64,000 nucleotides of DNA, taken from Podarcis raffonei. Lineage: Eukaryota > Chordata > Lepidosauria > Squamata > Lacertidae. The DNA is taken from NCBI RefSeq assembly GCF_027172205.1, contig NC_070603.1, forward strand, positions 106,367,803 to 106,431,802, read 5' to 3'. Each line of letters begins with the position of its first letter. Position 1 is the first letter of the stretch. The notes below the pieces were generated by a model that searched no databases, was not told where the DNA came from, and saw only the letters and a list, made by a program, of their open reading frames with translations. This document shows positions 1-9,522 of the stretch, piece after piece. The translations under genes and the position numbers were made by a program.

Positions 1-285
1 TGGTCCAACAAGAAGCCACAAACAGGGCTTGAAGGCACTATGATTCCCTGGCAAGGCTTTTGTTTTTGAGTTACGCTGCTTCTGAACATGGATTTTGCTA
101 ATAGGGCTCCACAAATCATCCCTCCATGATTGGCATATCCCGTGGTGCTGAATTCAGGTATGGAGATGCCCGGGTGTCCCTGGAATCCTTCAGAATATCC
201 CTCCTGCAGCTGCTATTTGCTTTTCTTAAAAAGAAAAAAGCATGAACAACATAATACACAGTTTGGCCCTAAGTACATATAACTT

Positions 286-640
286 TGGGGGGATGTGGGT
301 GGCGCTGTGGGTTAAACAACAGAGCCTAGGATCAGAAGGTCGGCGGTTTGAATCCCCATGACGGGCTGAGCTCCTGTTGCTTGGTCCCTGCTCCTGCCAA
401 CCTAGCAGTTCGAATGCACATCCAAGTGCAAGTAGATAAATAGGTACTGCTTCGGCAGGAGGGTAAACGGCGTTTCTGTGCACTGCTCTGGTTCGCCAGA
501 AGCGGCTTAGTCATGCTGGCCACATGACCCGGAAGCTGTATGCCGGCTCCCTCGGCCAATAAAGCGAGATGAGCGCCGCAACCCCAGAGTCGGCCACGAC
601 TGGACCTAACGGTCAGGGGTCCCTTTACCTTTACCTTTAC
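286..640 (+). mobile_element. tRNA-derived SINE with TTTACC tail (family A)
   Basis: The element opens with a tRNA-like head (GGGTGGCGCTGTGG as A box, GGTTTGAATCC as B box). It continues through the body common to this family, including GTGCAAGTAGATAAATAGG, and ends in CCCTTTACCTTTACCTTTAC. A 12-bp target duplication TACATATAACTT sits at 274-285 and 638-649. About a dozen copies occur in the window. It looks like the squamate Sauria-type tRNA SINEs, but the subfamily is not certain. Confidence 0.85.
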
Positions 641-649
641 ATATAACTT

Positions 650-1221
650 CATTTACTCACCTATTTGTCCTCCTAGCCCTTTTGCTCTTCCCTTCCTTTC
701 TCCCCGTCCCTCCATAATCTCCCTCCATTTTTGGGGTTTGTAGCTGACAAAGTCACACTCGAAACAGAACCTACAAGTTAGTTGTGGTTAACAACAGGTC
801 CATTTTGAGTATGGCTCGGATGCCACACTTAGGCTGCAAACTTACTTGGGAGTATGCACTGTTGATCTCAATGAGATTTGCTTTAAGCAGACATGCATAG
901 GGTTGCACCGTTTCAGTGTAATCTTGTTGGCGTAAAGACCTGCCCTGCCCTCTCTTTTTTGCTTATCTCGCTGCGCAAAGTGCTGTGCTCCTTGCCGGTG
1001 CTCCATACATAATACATTGCAATAATAGATTGGATGTGTTATTGAAGGAGGTGGATTGCCTTACTGCTGGGCTTTCGTTTCAGATTTTAAATCCGCCACT
1101 GTTGCAAATATGCTGAATTGACTAGCATTAAATTTATTATTGCGTTGCATAATTCATTCTGCTTCTCCTAGACTGTGGGCGGGTGGGGAGGGACAGTGAG
1201 TTATACAGGACACTCAACGAG
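650..1221. other. Non-coding stretch, nothing recognised
   Basis: AT-rich sequence with no open frame of note, no splice-bounded coding segment and no repeat that I recognise. It lies upstream of the PRRT3 terminal exon, so it is either intron or 5' flank. Confidence 0.5.
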
Positions 1222-1306
1222 TGTCTGGGTGGCCGAGCAGCCTTAAGACTCAAGGCTTTGTCCTGCTCCCTGAATAGAGACGCAGATTCAAATCCCGCTT
1301 CTGACA
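1222..1306 (+). pseudogene. tRNA-Leu(CAA)-like pseudogene or SINE head
   Basis: The segment follows a tRNA-Leu sequence: TGGCCGAGCAG (D arm / A box), ACTCAAGG around a CAA anticodon, a long variable arm, then AGATTCAAATCCCGC (T arm / B box) and CTTCTGACAC at the 3' end. The acceptor stem pairs only in part, so it is unlikely to be a working tRNA. It may be the head of an old SINE, since diverged sequence follows without a clear border. Confidence 0.55.
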
Positions 1307-2242
1307 CAGCTCCATGTTAAACTGCCTGCATAAAGTCCTGGGTTTAGGCTACAGGTATCTATCCGGTTCTAAACACAACCCGGCTGGCACGGTTAATGGT
1401 CAGGGATGTGTAGCTCAGCAAAACCTTGAGGTCCACAGGTTCCTCATCCTCAAAGTGAACAGTCCTGGCTCAGGTAGGCCTATCTCAGTATAAGGTAGCT
1501 TTGAATGTCTGAAGCTGCATTCGTCTCCATTCTATGTTCTGCTTTCTGCCCATTCAGCAAGTTCTCTGGCATTTATTTGAGCTCTCGCCTGGCGCTGCCC
1601 AAACACACTCCCAGCAATATATTTGTAGCCACAAACTTTAAAAACAAAAAAGTGGAGATTCTGCAGCCGGTGCCCCCTTCCGCAGCCTTTCACGAGCTCT
1701 GCAAAACGGTGGCAATCAAACCCACAACTCTGCTTACCCTGTGTAACTTGGCTTCCTCGCTCGAGCCATCTCAGACGATTTGCTTCGCAAACTCCTTTTT
1801 GTGTGTAAGTGCATTTGTCGTCCAATAATGGCATGCAGTGGCGTGTAAGGACAAAAGCAAATACTTAACCAGCAGCTCCGCCTTATTAAGGGTCCCAGCC
1901 TGGGTGGGTGGGGGCGGGGGGCGCGAGACAGGTGGAAATACTTGCCCGCAATTATTTCCAGCAGTCTCTCCCCTGTGGAATGGGAATGGTCTTCGCTTTG
2001 GGCAGTAAAATTGGCCCACATGACCTTTCAGCACCATACTTAGACAGATGTGGGTTCGTGTTCATGGTCACCAGTCCCACCAGAACGAAGGTCCTTGGAA
2101 GCGAACCTTTGACTGCATTCAAAAAGTACAGGGTGCTTAGGGGTGCAGGGTGCTGGAACCCATCCAGACATACAGCTGTGTGGTCAGTTCAGGGGCAGAT
2201 TAGCAAGGCACACACGCTCCCCCCTCCCCCTTTCTGGGCAGA
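1307..2242. other. Non-coding stretch, nothing recognised
   Basis: Open frames on both strands overlap around 1505-2264, but they lack splice context and family resemblance and are read as chance. No repeat was recognised apart from short GC-rich and G-rich runs near 1900-1920. Confidence 0.4.
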
Positions 2243-2515
2243 TACCGTATTTTTTGCTCTCTAAGACTCACTTTTCCCCTCCTAAAAAGTAAGGGGAAAT
2301 GTGTGTGTGCGTCTTATGGAGCGAATGCAGGCTGCGCAGCTATCCCAGAAGCCAGAACAGCAAGAGGGATTGCTGCTTTCACTGCGCAGCGATCCCTCTT
2401 GCTGTTCTGGCTTCTGAGATTCGGGATTTTTTTTCTTGTTTTCCTCCTCCAAAAACTAGATGCGTCTTGTGGTCTGGCGCGTCCTATAGAGCGAAAAATA
2501 TGGTACTTGGAATCC
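2243..2515. mobile_element. MITE with TACCGTATTTTTTGCTC ends and inner hairpin
   Basis: The ends are inverted repeats: ACCGTATTTTTTGCTC at the left and GAGCGAAAAATATGGT at the right, flanked by TA. The core holds a second inverted repeat of about 30 bases: AGAAGCCAGAACAGCAAGAG near 2350 is matched in reverse near 2396-2420. TA flanks and short inverted ends suggest a Tc1/mariner-type non-autonomous element; no transposase frame is present. Confidence 0.75.
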
Positions 2516-3041
2516 CCTCCATATCCAGGGACAAAGGCTGATACCCGTTTAGAGCCTCTATTTGGAATTCTTCCCCAGGTGCCCAGGAAGGATTTGGGTG
2601 GACCGGGAAGAAGCAAGGCTGCCGTGTGAGGGACCTAGTTCTGCCCTAAATGGATTGTTCCATAGGCAGCGGGGGGTGCTGGTTATATCTGAGCTCGGTG
2701 CCATTTCTAATCAGGATAATCTCCGGACCCGATTAGCGCTAACTACGCAAGCTTGGCTGTCCTCCTCGCTAGCTGCTCCTTCCCAGGGCATATCTCTGCG
2801 AAGACGAGGCAGGATGGGTGCCGGTCCAAAGAGGACCTCTTGCCCCTGAGCTATTTCATTCCCTCCGCTAGGCCTCGGATCCCTGAGCCCACAACACGTT
2901 ATAAGAGAGGATCGCGCAAGTCCAAAGTTGCTGCTTTCCCCTTGGGCAGGACCATAACTTGGCCCCAGGTTTGATCCCCAGCAAAGCTGGGAGAAACTCT
3001 GGGTGTCCACTGCCAGTCAGTGTAGACAATACTGATGTAGA
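2516..3041. repeat. Unannotated stretch ending in a SINE 3' fragment
   Basis: Nothing is recognised in 2516-2930. From about 2935 to 3035 the sequence matches the 3' part of a second tRNA-SINE family (family H): GGTTTGATCCCCAGC, then CACTGCCAGTCAGTGTAGAC and a run ending ATACTGATGTAGA. The last 12 bases are the target duplication of the next SINE. Confidence 0.5.
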
Positions 3042-3428
3042 GGTAAAAAAAAAAAGGTAAAGGACCCCTGGATGGTTAAGTCCAGTCAAAGGCGATTATG
3101 GGGTTGCAGCGCTCATCTCGCTTTCAGGCCGAGGGAGCCGGCGTTTGTCCACAGACAGCTTCCCGGGTCATGTGGCCAGCAGGACTAAACTGCATCTGGC
3201 GCAACAGGACACCGTGACGAGAGCCACAGTGCACAGAAACGCCGTTTACCTTCCCACCGCAGTGGTACCTATTTATCTACTTGTGCTGCTTTGCTTTCAA
3301 AATGCTGGTTGGCAGGAACTGGGACAGAGCAACGGGAGCTCACCCATCACGGGGATTCGAACCGCCAACCTTCCAATTGGCAAGCCCAAGAGGCTCAGTG
3401 GTTTAGACCACAGCGCCACCCGTGTCCT
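3042..3428 (-). mobile_element. tRNA-derived SINE (family A)
   Basis: On the minus strand it reads from the tRNA head at 3428 to an AAAGG/poly-T-like tail at 3042. The target duplication TACTGATGTAGA is present at 3030-3041 and 3429-3440. The body is more diverged than in the copy at 286. Confidence 0.85.
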
Positions 3429-3440
3429 TACTGATGTAGA

Positions 3441-3965
3441 AGGGCCTGACTCAGGAAGTTCCCACCCACTTTCTTTCCTTCCCTTGCCTTGGGCTCAGCA
3501 GAAGAGTGCAATAGTAGGCCACACTTTTCTCCTGGAGCCAAGGCGATCCAGCACCACTGCCCCCATCCTTTTTGGTGACAAATGGTGATTTGACACCTTC
3601 CCAGCAGACACCCTTTTTGGGCAGTTTCTGTCTTTGGCACCGTTTTTTGCCTCCCTATTCCCTGATCTCACCCCCCAGTGCTCCTCTGCTTTGCTGATCC
3701 ACTCATTCATGGATCAGTTCCGGCAAATTGGGGAGTGGATGGCAGGGAAAAAACAGCGAAGCAGCTCTGGCTGCCTTGTCTCTCACTTGCAGCAGAAGAC
3801 TTAAAGGTGCATTGCATGGATGTTCTCCAGATTGCAACCCAGCAGATTCCACTCCCTCAAAAGAAAAAATCTGCCATTAGGTGGTTCACACTCAGACTCA
3901 TTGACTTCAGAAATAGGGTGGAACTGAGACCTGTGGGCATATAAATTCAATAAAATAAATAAAAT
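3441..3965. other. Non-coding stretch, nothing recognised
   Basis: No gene or recognisable repeat. It ends in an A/T-rich run (AATAAAATAAATAAAATT) that abuts the CR1 fragment. Confidence 0.4.
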
Positions 3966-4261
3966 TAAAAATTACTACGCCATCCTTCTGGTGGTTCCCT
4001 CACTACAAGAAGCAAAGCTACAGGGAACCAGGCAGAGGGCCTTCTCGGTAGTGGCTCCTGCCCTGTGGAACGCCCTCCCATCAGATGTCAAGGAAATAAA
4101 CAACCACCTGACATTTAGAAGACATCTGAAGGCAGCCCTGTTTAGGGAAGTTCTTAATGTGTGATATTTTAGTGTATTTTTTATTTGTTGGAAGCCGCCC
4201 AGAGTGGCTGGGGAAGCCCAGCCAGATTGGCGGGGTACAAATATATTATTATTATTATTAT
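3966..4261 (+). mobile_element. CR1-type LINE 3' end with (ATT)n tail
   Basis: A 5'-truncated LINE copy that carries the hallmarks seen in its sisters here: GGGCCTTCTCGGTAGTGGC, GGAACGCCCTCCCATCAGAT, AGACATCTGAAGGCAGCCC and GCCCAGAGTGGCTGGGG. It ends in an ATT microsatellite. The encoded piece corresponds to the very C-terminal end of ORF2 and its 3' UTR. Confidence 0.75.
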
Positions 4262-4896
4262 CAATGGGGAACTGTTGCATTTGCAATTTCTGGATCCTTT
4301 TGCTTGTTCCCTCCATTCTAAGTTGGCTTTAGTGCTTCTTGTTTCAGAATTTCCACCATGCTCAGCATAATCCCTGTAAAACAGATGCACCTTAGGGACA
4401 GAGGAAGCTGCCTACTGAGTCAGACCGTTTGCTCCATCTCGCTCAGCATTTTCTTTGGCGACTGGGTTTCAGGCAGGGGATATTCTCAGCCCTTCCTGGG
4501 GACGCCAGGGATTGAATCTGGGAGCGTTTCGCGCCGTGAGAGGATGCTCTGCTGCTGAGCCTTTCTCCACTTAGCCCATATAGCTTGTCAGTTGTTTACA
4601 ACAGTAGGCTTCTCTGCATGTGGCCTGGCCTGAAGCTTCTTCACTTTCCTCCCATGTAACTCGGAAAAACAAAGTCCCTCCACAGTCATTTCTGGATCCC
4701 TAGTGCATATCCTCCAGGCTTATCTCAGCGGTGGCCTCTTAGCTTGCTTTACCAGTTCTGAACAATCTACTGAGTCTTCCTTAATCACCCCCTCCCCTCC
4801 CCTGGGCTCATCTTCAGGCTGAAAAATTACCAGTTATTACAATCAGGAGAGCTGCAGTGTGTGGTATGCCAGCCCCGGCCGAGCTATTTTCTAGGA
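4262..4896. other. Non-coding stretch with a SINE-like fragment
   Basis: Around 4395-4560 there is a segment like the 3' part of the family H SINE (CTACTGAGTCAGACC, GGGATTGAATCTGGGA). The rest is not recognised. Confidence 0.4.
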
Positions 4897-5151
4897 TACA
4901 GTCATACCTCGGGTTGCGAACGTGATCCGTGCGGGAGGCATGTTCGCAACCCGCAGCTGAAGTGCTGCGTCTGCGCACGCATGTGATGCGATTTGGCACT
5001 TCTGCACATGCGCGTGGTGTCATTCTGCGCATGCATGAGCGCCGAAACCCAGAAGTAACCTGTTCCGGTACTTCCGGGTTTGGCGTGGTACGAAACCCGA
5101 AAACGCACAACCCGCAGCATTCATAACCTGAGGTATGAGTGTGTTCACTCC
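4897..5151. mobile_element. MITE, family B variant (GGGTTGCGAAC type)
   Basis: It begins TACAGTCATACCTCGGGTTG and ends AACCTGAGGTATGAGTGT, an imperfect inverted repeat. The core is rich in CpG and in GCGCATG-type words. It resembles the copy at 49346-49604. No coding capacity. Confidence 0.7.
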
Positions 5152-5212
5152 CCATTGGGCCGGTTTTGGAGTTTACCACCAACCACCACTGCTTAGGGTT
5201 ATTGCTCCTAAA

Positions 5213-5442
5213 TACAGTGGTACCTCGGGTTAATTACTTAATTCGTTCCAGAGGTCCGTTCTTGACCTGAAACTGTTCTGAACCTGACGCACCACTTTAG
5301 CTAATGGGGCCTCCTGCTGCTGCCGCGCCGCTGGAGCCCGATTTCTGTTCTTATCCTGAAGCAAAGTTCTTAACCTGAAGCACTATTTCTGGGTTAGCGG
5401 AGTGTGTAACCTGAAGCGTATGTAACCCGATGTACCACTGTA
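5213..5442. mobile_element. MITE, family B (CAGTGGTACC ends)
   Basis: TA-flanked element with terminal inverted repeats ACAGTGGTACCTCGGGTTA and an imperfect partner (CCGATGTACCACTGT) at the other end. The interior repeats GTTCTTAACCTGAA several times. It probably moves with a Tc1/mariner-like transposase encoded elsewhere. Confidence 0.85.
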
Positions 5443-5499
5443 CCTTTTTGTGCGCATTTGCAAACCTCGGGGTCCCCCCAATCAGGCTTGACGCCTCCC

Positions 5500-5900
5500 C
5501 ATCGTGTGTGGACGGTGTGTCATTTTGGCTACAAAAGGACCCGCGCTTGGAGAGCTGTGTCGGTCGGCCATGAGCTTAAATGATTGTCGGTTATGGTTGC
5601 CCTGCTTCCTGCATGCCAGCGTTGCTTGTCTCTCACTCACCCTGCTGAATCTTGCCAGGTGGCAGGATGGTGAGGCGGCGGGAGGAGGGTAATGAATGGG
5701 CCGGGGCCGCCCACCTGCTGTCGGGAAGGCCCCCTGGAGCAGATGGCAGAGGAAGCTGCTCCTTAATTTGGCTGCTGTCGCCTCCAGTTCGGGAGAGGAA
5801 TAAATAGTCATCTCTTGTTCCCCCTCCAGCATAGATGACTCAGTAGCAGAGCGCATGCCGGGCATGCCAAAGGGCAAAGCTTGCAATCCCTGGCATGTCT
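5500..5900. other. G+C-rich non-repetitive block upstream of PRRT3 exon
   Basis: Unlike its surroundings this block shows no recognisable repeat and is richer in G and C. It holds an AP-1-type TGACTCA at 5836-5842 and a near-palindrome GCATGCCGGGCATGC at 5853-5867. It could be a conserved regulatory element or part of an unrecognised upstream PRRT3 exon; I could not frame a coding exon in it. Confidence 0.3.
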
Positions 5901-6750
5901 AGTAGTTAAAGCATATCGGGAAAGATATCTCTCTCGGACTGAGACCTGGGGGAGAGCAGTCAGCGGGGATAGCAAGGCAAGTCGGTCCAAAACTGTGTGT
6001 CGTTTGAGAGAACTGCTCATTTTGCTACAGTAAACCAATCAATTAAATGCTCCTGGGGCACAAAGTGGGATTTAATAGCATTGCAACCGGCGGGGTGTGT
6101 GTTTCGTTGAGTAGTGAAGTCTTAGCTCGAGTAGTGAATAATCCTGGCAACTCCAGCAGGGTTTGGAGAGACTCCTGCCCGAAATCCTGGAGAGCCATTG
6201 CCAGGCAGTGCAAACAATACTAAACTAGATGGACCGGACGTCTGACTCAGTATGCGCTCCTATGTAATCTGTGCTTTTTAAAAAACCAAGAACTACGTCA
6301 AAATCGGCAGCCAGATTCCGCACATTATGCGCACAGCATGCAAATGAAGCAGAGTTGCAATCTTTGGCTATTTTTACATCCTATAATCTGCTTTTATTAG
6401 TCCTGCAGAGAGACAGGGGCGGAACTATGCGCAGCATCAGAGCCTTTCCAAGACTTGAAATCTTATTTGATCCTCCCCTCCGGCTTCTTAGATTTCACAA
6501 TGCATCCTTTGCCCACATGCTTTCAACCGTACTGGGAAGAGGGAACCTCGTACTTGCTACTCCTTTTTTTCTCTCCTTGATGAAAATGTCGGTTCTGGAC
6601 AGAGCCGGATGTATGCATATCATAATCATGATTTTACAACGGAACAAACATGCAGGTTTTCCACTGCATATATTTCTGCAAAAATGGTCTTTTCGGTGGC
6701 TTCCTTCCTGACCCTGAAACCATCATGCTTTTCTTCATTATCATTTACAG
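5901..6750. other. Sequence before the PRRT3 terminal exon
   Basis: About 6165-6265 resembles the 3' part of the family H SINE (CATTGCCAGGCAGTG, CTAGATGGACC, CTGACTCAGTATG). The last 30 bases form a pyrimidine-rich tract ending TCATTTACAG, the acceptor used at 6751. Most of this is probably PRRT3 intron. Confidence 0.5.
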
Positions 6751-8705
6751 ACGCAGCTGGGACCCGTCCCGCTAAGCGGAGCAGCAGCGCAACCACCACC
6801 ACGTCTGCCCGCCTCCTGGACACCCCCCGCCGTGGCCTGATCCGGGTCACCACCCAGAGAGTCGTGCTGCACCGCCAGCTGGCCCGCCCCCAGCCCAGCC
6901 TGCCCACTGTCCGCACTGCCTCCAGCCCTCCTTGCCCCAGCCCTGGCAGCGCCTGCAGCCAGCTGCTGCCTAACCAGACCTTGATCCGCTGGGGGGACCT
7001 CGAGCGCACCCTGAGCTTTGCCTGGGCGCTGCACATCTACGGCTCCAGCGTGCTCTTCCTGCTGCTGAGCCTGCTGAGTCTGGCCTGCCTGGGGGGCTCC
7101 CTCGCCTTGCGCGTGGCTCACTTCCCGCACGTCGCGGCTGCCAGCGCCTTGCTGCTGGTCTTCGGGCTGCTGCGCACCACCTTCTTCCTGGCTGACCCGT
7201 ACGGCGCGAGGGGCCGCCTCCCGGCCACCGCGGTGAGGGTCCTCTACACGGCACCCTTCCCCATGCTGCTCACAACCTTTGCTGTGCTCCTCCTCCGCCT
7301 CTTCCGCCAGGCCCGCCTGGAAGTCCTGCCGCCCAAGTGGCAGAGCCTGCCGCTCTGGGCTGCGCTGGGGTCCGTGCAGAGCACCGCCCTACTGGCCGCC
7401 GACTTGTTCTCCCCTCCGTTGCACCCGGCCGTGCCGGTGGGGCTGCACACCCTGTCCTGCGCCCTTGGCATCTGCCTCCTGCCCTTCACGGCCTTCGTTT
7501 ACTGGCTGCTGCGGCGCAGCGTGGCCGAGATGGCCGAGGGCACCCCGGAGCCGGGCGTCTGGAGCGGGGCGTGGCTGCTGCTGGCAAGCAGCGGGCTGGC
7601 CCTGCCGTGCTGCGGGCTGCAGTTCTACGGGGTGCTGTGGTTCTCGGGCCTTCTGGGCCAGGTGGACCTCTTCAGCTGGGGCTGGTGGTTCGTGCAGTTC
7701 TGGTTCCGGATCGTGGAGCTGGTGCTCTCCTTCGCCCTCGTCGCGCTCGCCTGGCAGGCCCTCTGCTGGCGCTACGGCTCAGCCGAGCACTCCTGCTGGG
7801 CCAAGCTCCTACGCTACTTCTGCGCCTACCGCAAGGCCGAGGTGCCCGAGTACCCCAACAACTGCTACGACTGGGCCGGAGGCATCCTGGAAAAGGTCCC
7901 CAACAACGACATCAGCAAGAACCTGATCCGGAACCCTCCCGTGGGTGGCAGCGGGCGCCTCTGGGCACTCAAGGACAGCAATGAGCTGCGGGCAGCGGGC
8001 GTCCAGGGCTCCAGTCCGTCACCCGCACGCACTGTCTACAGCCCCAAGTGCCCCAACGCCGCCGCGGCCATGATGGGCCGCTCCTACACCAGCATCTGCT
8101 TTGAGCGGGATTCGGTCCTCTCCCTGGCAGAGCTGGAGTTCCGGCCCCCGTCGCCCATCAACCTGAGCCGCAGCATCGACGAGGCACTTTTCCGCGAGCA
8201 CCTGGTGCGAGACTCCATCTTCCTTCGCTCCAGCCTCCACTTCCCTTCGCGCCTGGCCCGCCAGGACTCCTGCTCTTCCCTGCGCGGCGACTGCTCCACG
8301 CTCTCCCACACCGCCCAGCCCCTGCTGTTGCGTCCGCGCCGCAGCAGCGACCCCGACTGCCTCTACAGCTTGGCCCGTGCCAGCTCCATGGGCGAGCTCA
8401 CCACTCAGAGCCGAGGCCTGGCCAGCGAACCCCCGACGGACACCTCCTTCGACAGCTTCTCCCGCACCTCCTTCTCCCGGGCCTCCCTCAAGTTCAGCTG
8501 GAACCCCTGGCGCCACGGCCTGTCCTCGCCAGAAAGCCTGCCCCCTGAGGAGCTGCCCAACCAGGCCCAGCTGCTGCCAGACGAACTGCCCCCGGCCCCT
8601 TCCAGCAGCGCCCCAAACTCAGAGCGCGAGGCCCGGAAGAGCTTCCTGGCCCTCAGCAAGCAGGTGGATTCTCGCAGCCTCTCCAGCGACACCATTGAAC
8701 TGTGA
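6751..8705 (+). CDS. PRRT3: Proline-rich transmembrane protein 3, large 3'-terminal exon
   Basis: PRRT3 is a multi-pass membrane protein of unknown biochemical role. The exon starts after TCATTTACAG and runs open for 650 codons to TGA; the open frame continues to 6609, but that part is intronic. About seven hydrophobic helices lie at roughly 7033-7110, 7120-7195, 7225-7305, 7345-7410, 7430-7515, 7560-7655 and 7680-7775. The next part carries the conserved-looking ECPNNCYDWAGG-type stretch (here EYPNNCYDWAGGILEKVPNN). A long Ser/Pro-rich cytoplasmic tail follows, ending DTIEL. The exon is very GC-rich and has long shadow frames. The signal peptide and proline-rich ectodomain should lie in upstream exons, which I could not find in the window. 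The name rests on the membrane region and on convergent linkage to CRELD1; the paralogue PRRT4 is the main alternative. Confidence 0.85.
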
Positions 8706-9246
8706 AAAGGGCCCGGGATCCCGCCCTGCCTGAGGCGCACCGGCCTGGTTCTTCACGGAGGAGGTGGGAGAAGGTGGCTCTCCCCAGGAAGACTCCCATT
8801 TTCCTTTCAAAAAAGCCATGGGGCACCTTCTGCCCCGACTCGGCCTAGTACGTGCCACTCACCTAGTGGCCCCCAATCCGTAGCTGGGCTCCTCTAGTTT
8901 CAGCCACATGATAAATAGTACCGCCAGCCAGCCATCCACTCTGTGACAACCACAAACGTAGCACAAGCCAGTCATCCGTTCCCATGTTCTGTAGTGCCAG
9001 GAACACCCAAGCGCCTGCTCGCCATTTTCTGTAGCCACCTCTGTTTTCCACGTGTAGCATATGGGAATGGGAGGCAGGCGGGCACCAGGAACTCTTCCAG
9101 CTGCAAGAAGGATGCCGTGTGGGGAGAGAGCAGGGCGGGAGGGCACTGACAGCCTGACAGACGGCACTCTCTCCAATCCAGCCCCCAATCCGAAAAGGCT
9201 CAGCTTGCCGTTACTGTTTGTGGCAGTGCCCACATTGTGCCATAGA

Positions 9247-9252
9247 AATAAA
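9247..9252 (+). terminator. PRRT3: PRRT3 polyadenylation signal; 3'UTR 8706 to about 9270
   Basis: The first AATAAA after the PRRT3 stop codon lies here, 542 bases downstream, in unique sequence before the first repeat. A GT/GGAG-rich stretch follows. This gives a compact 3'UTR of about 0.55 kb. Confidence 0.6.
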
Positions 9253-9396
9253 CTTTGGAGGCGAGGCTGAGGAGCGACAGGATGAGGGCCTGCCACCGTC
9301 GTGATGGGCCCCCAAGTATTTGCAGCAATCTCGGAGCAAGGCAGTGCTGCAGGCCGTAGCTCAGTGGTAGTGTCTACCCCAGTTACCCCCAAACGC

Positions 9397-9522
9397 GGCC
9401 CTCCAGCTATTTGGGGACTACAATTCCCATCATCCCTGGCCACTGGTCCTGGTAGCTAGGGATGATGGGAGTTGTAGTCACAAAACAGCTGGAGGGCCGA
9501 GTTTGGGGATGCCTGGTCTACC
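9397..9522. repeat. Palindromic repeat with ACTACAAYTCCCATCATCC arms (family F1)
   Basis: The left arm (GGCCCTCCAGCTATTTGGGG, ACTACAATTCCCATCATCCC) is matched in reverse by the right arm (GGGATGATGGGAGTTGTAGT, CAGCTGGAGGGCC). Related copies, often decayed, lie near 19165, 24160, 28555, 33522, 37405, 37980, 45405, 53480 and 56295. Probably a non-autonomous DNA transposon; superfamily not assigned. Confidence 0.65.

Noticed and set aside
1505-2264. Overlapping open frames of 90-118 codons upstream of PRRT3, considered as PRRT3 ectodomain exons.
   Set aside because: Not rich in Pro/Ser/Thr in the way expected of the PRRT3 ectodomain, and without matching splice sites or phase.
7279-7984. Two 215-codon plus-strand frames and several minus-strand frames overlapping PRRT3.
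   Set aside because: They are shadows of the GC-rich PRRT3 exon, which alone shows membrane helices and family sequence.
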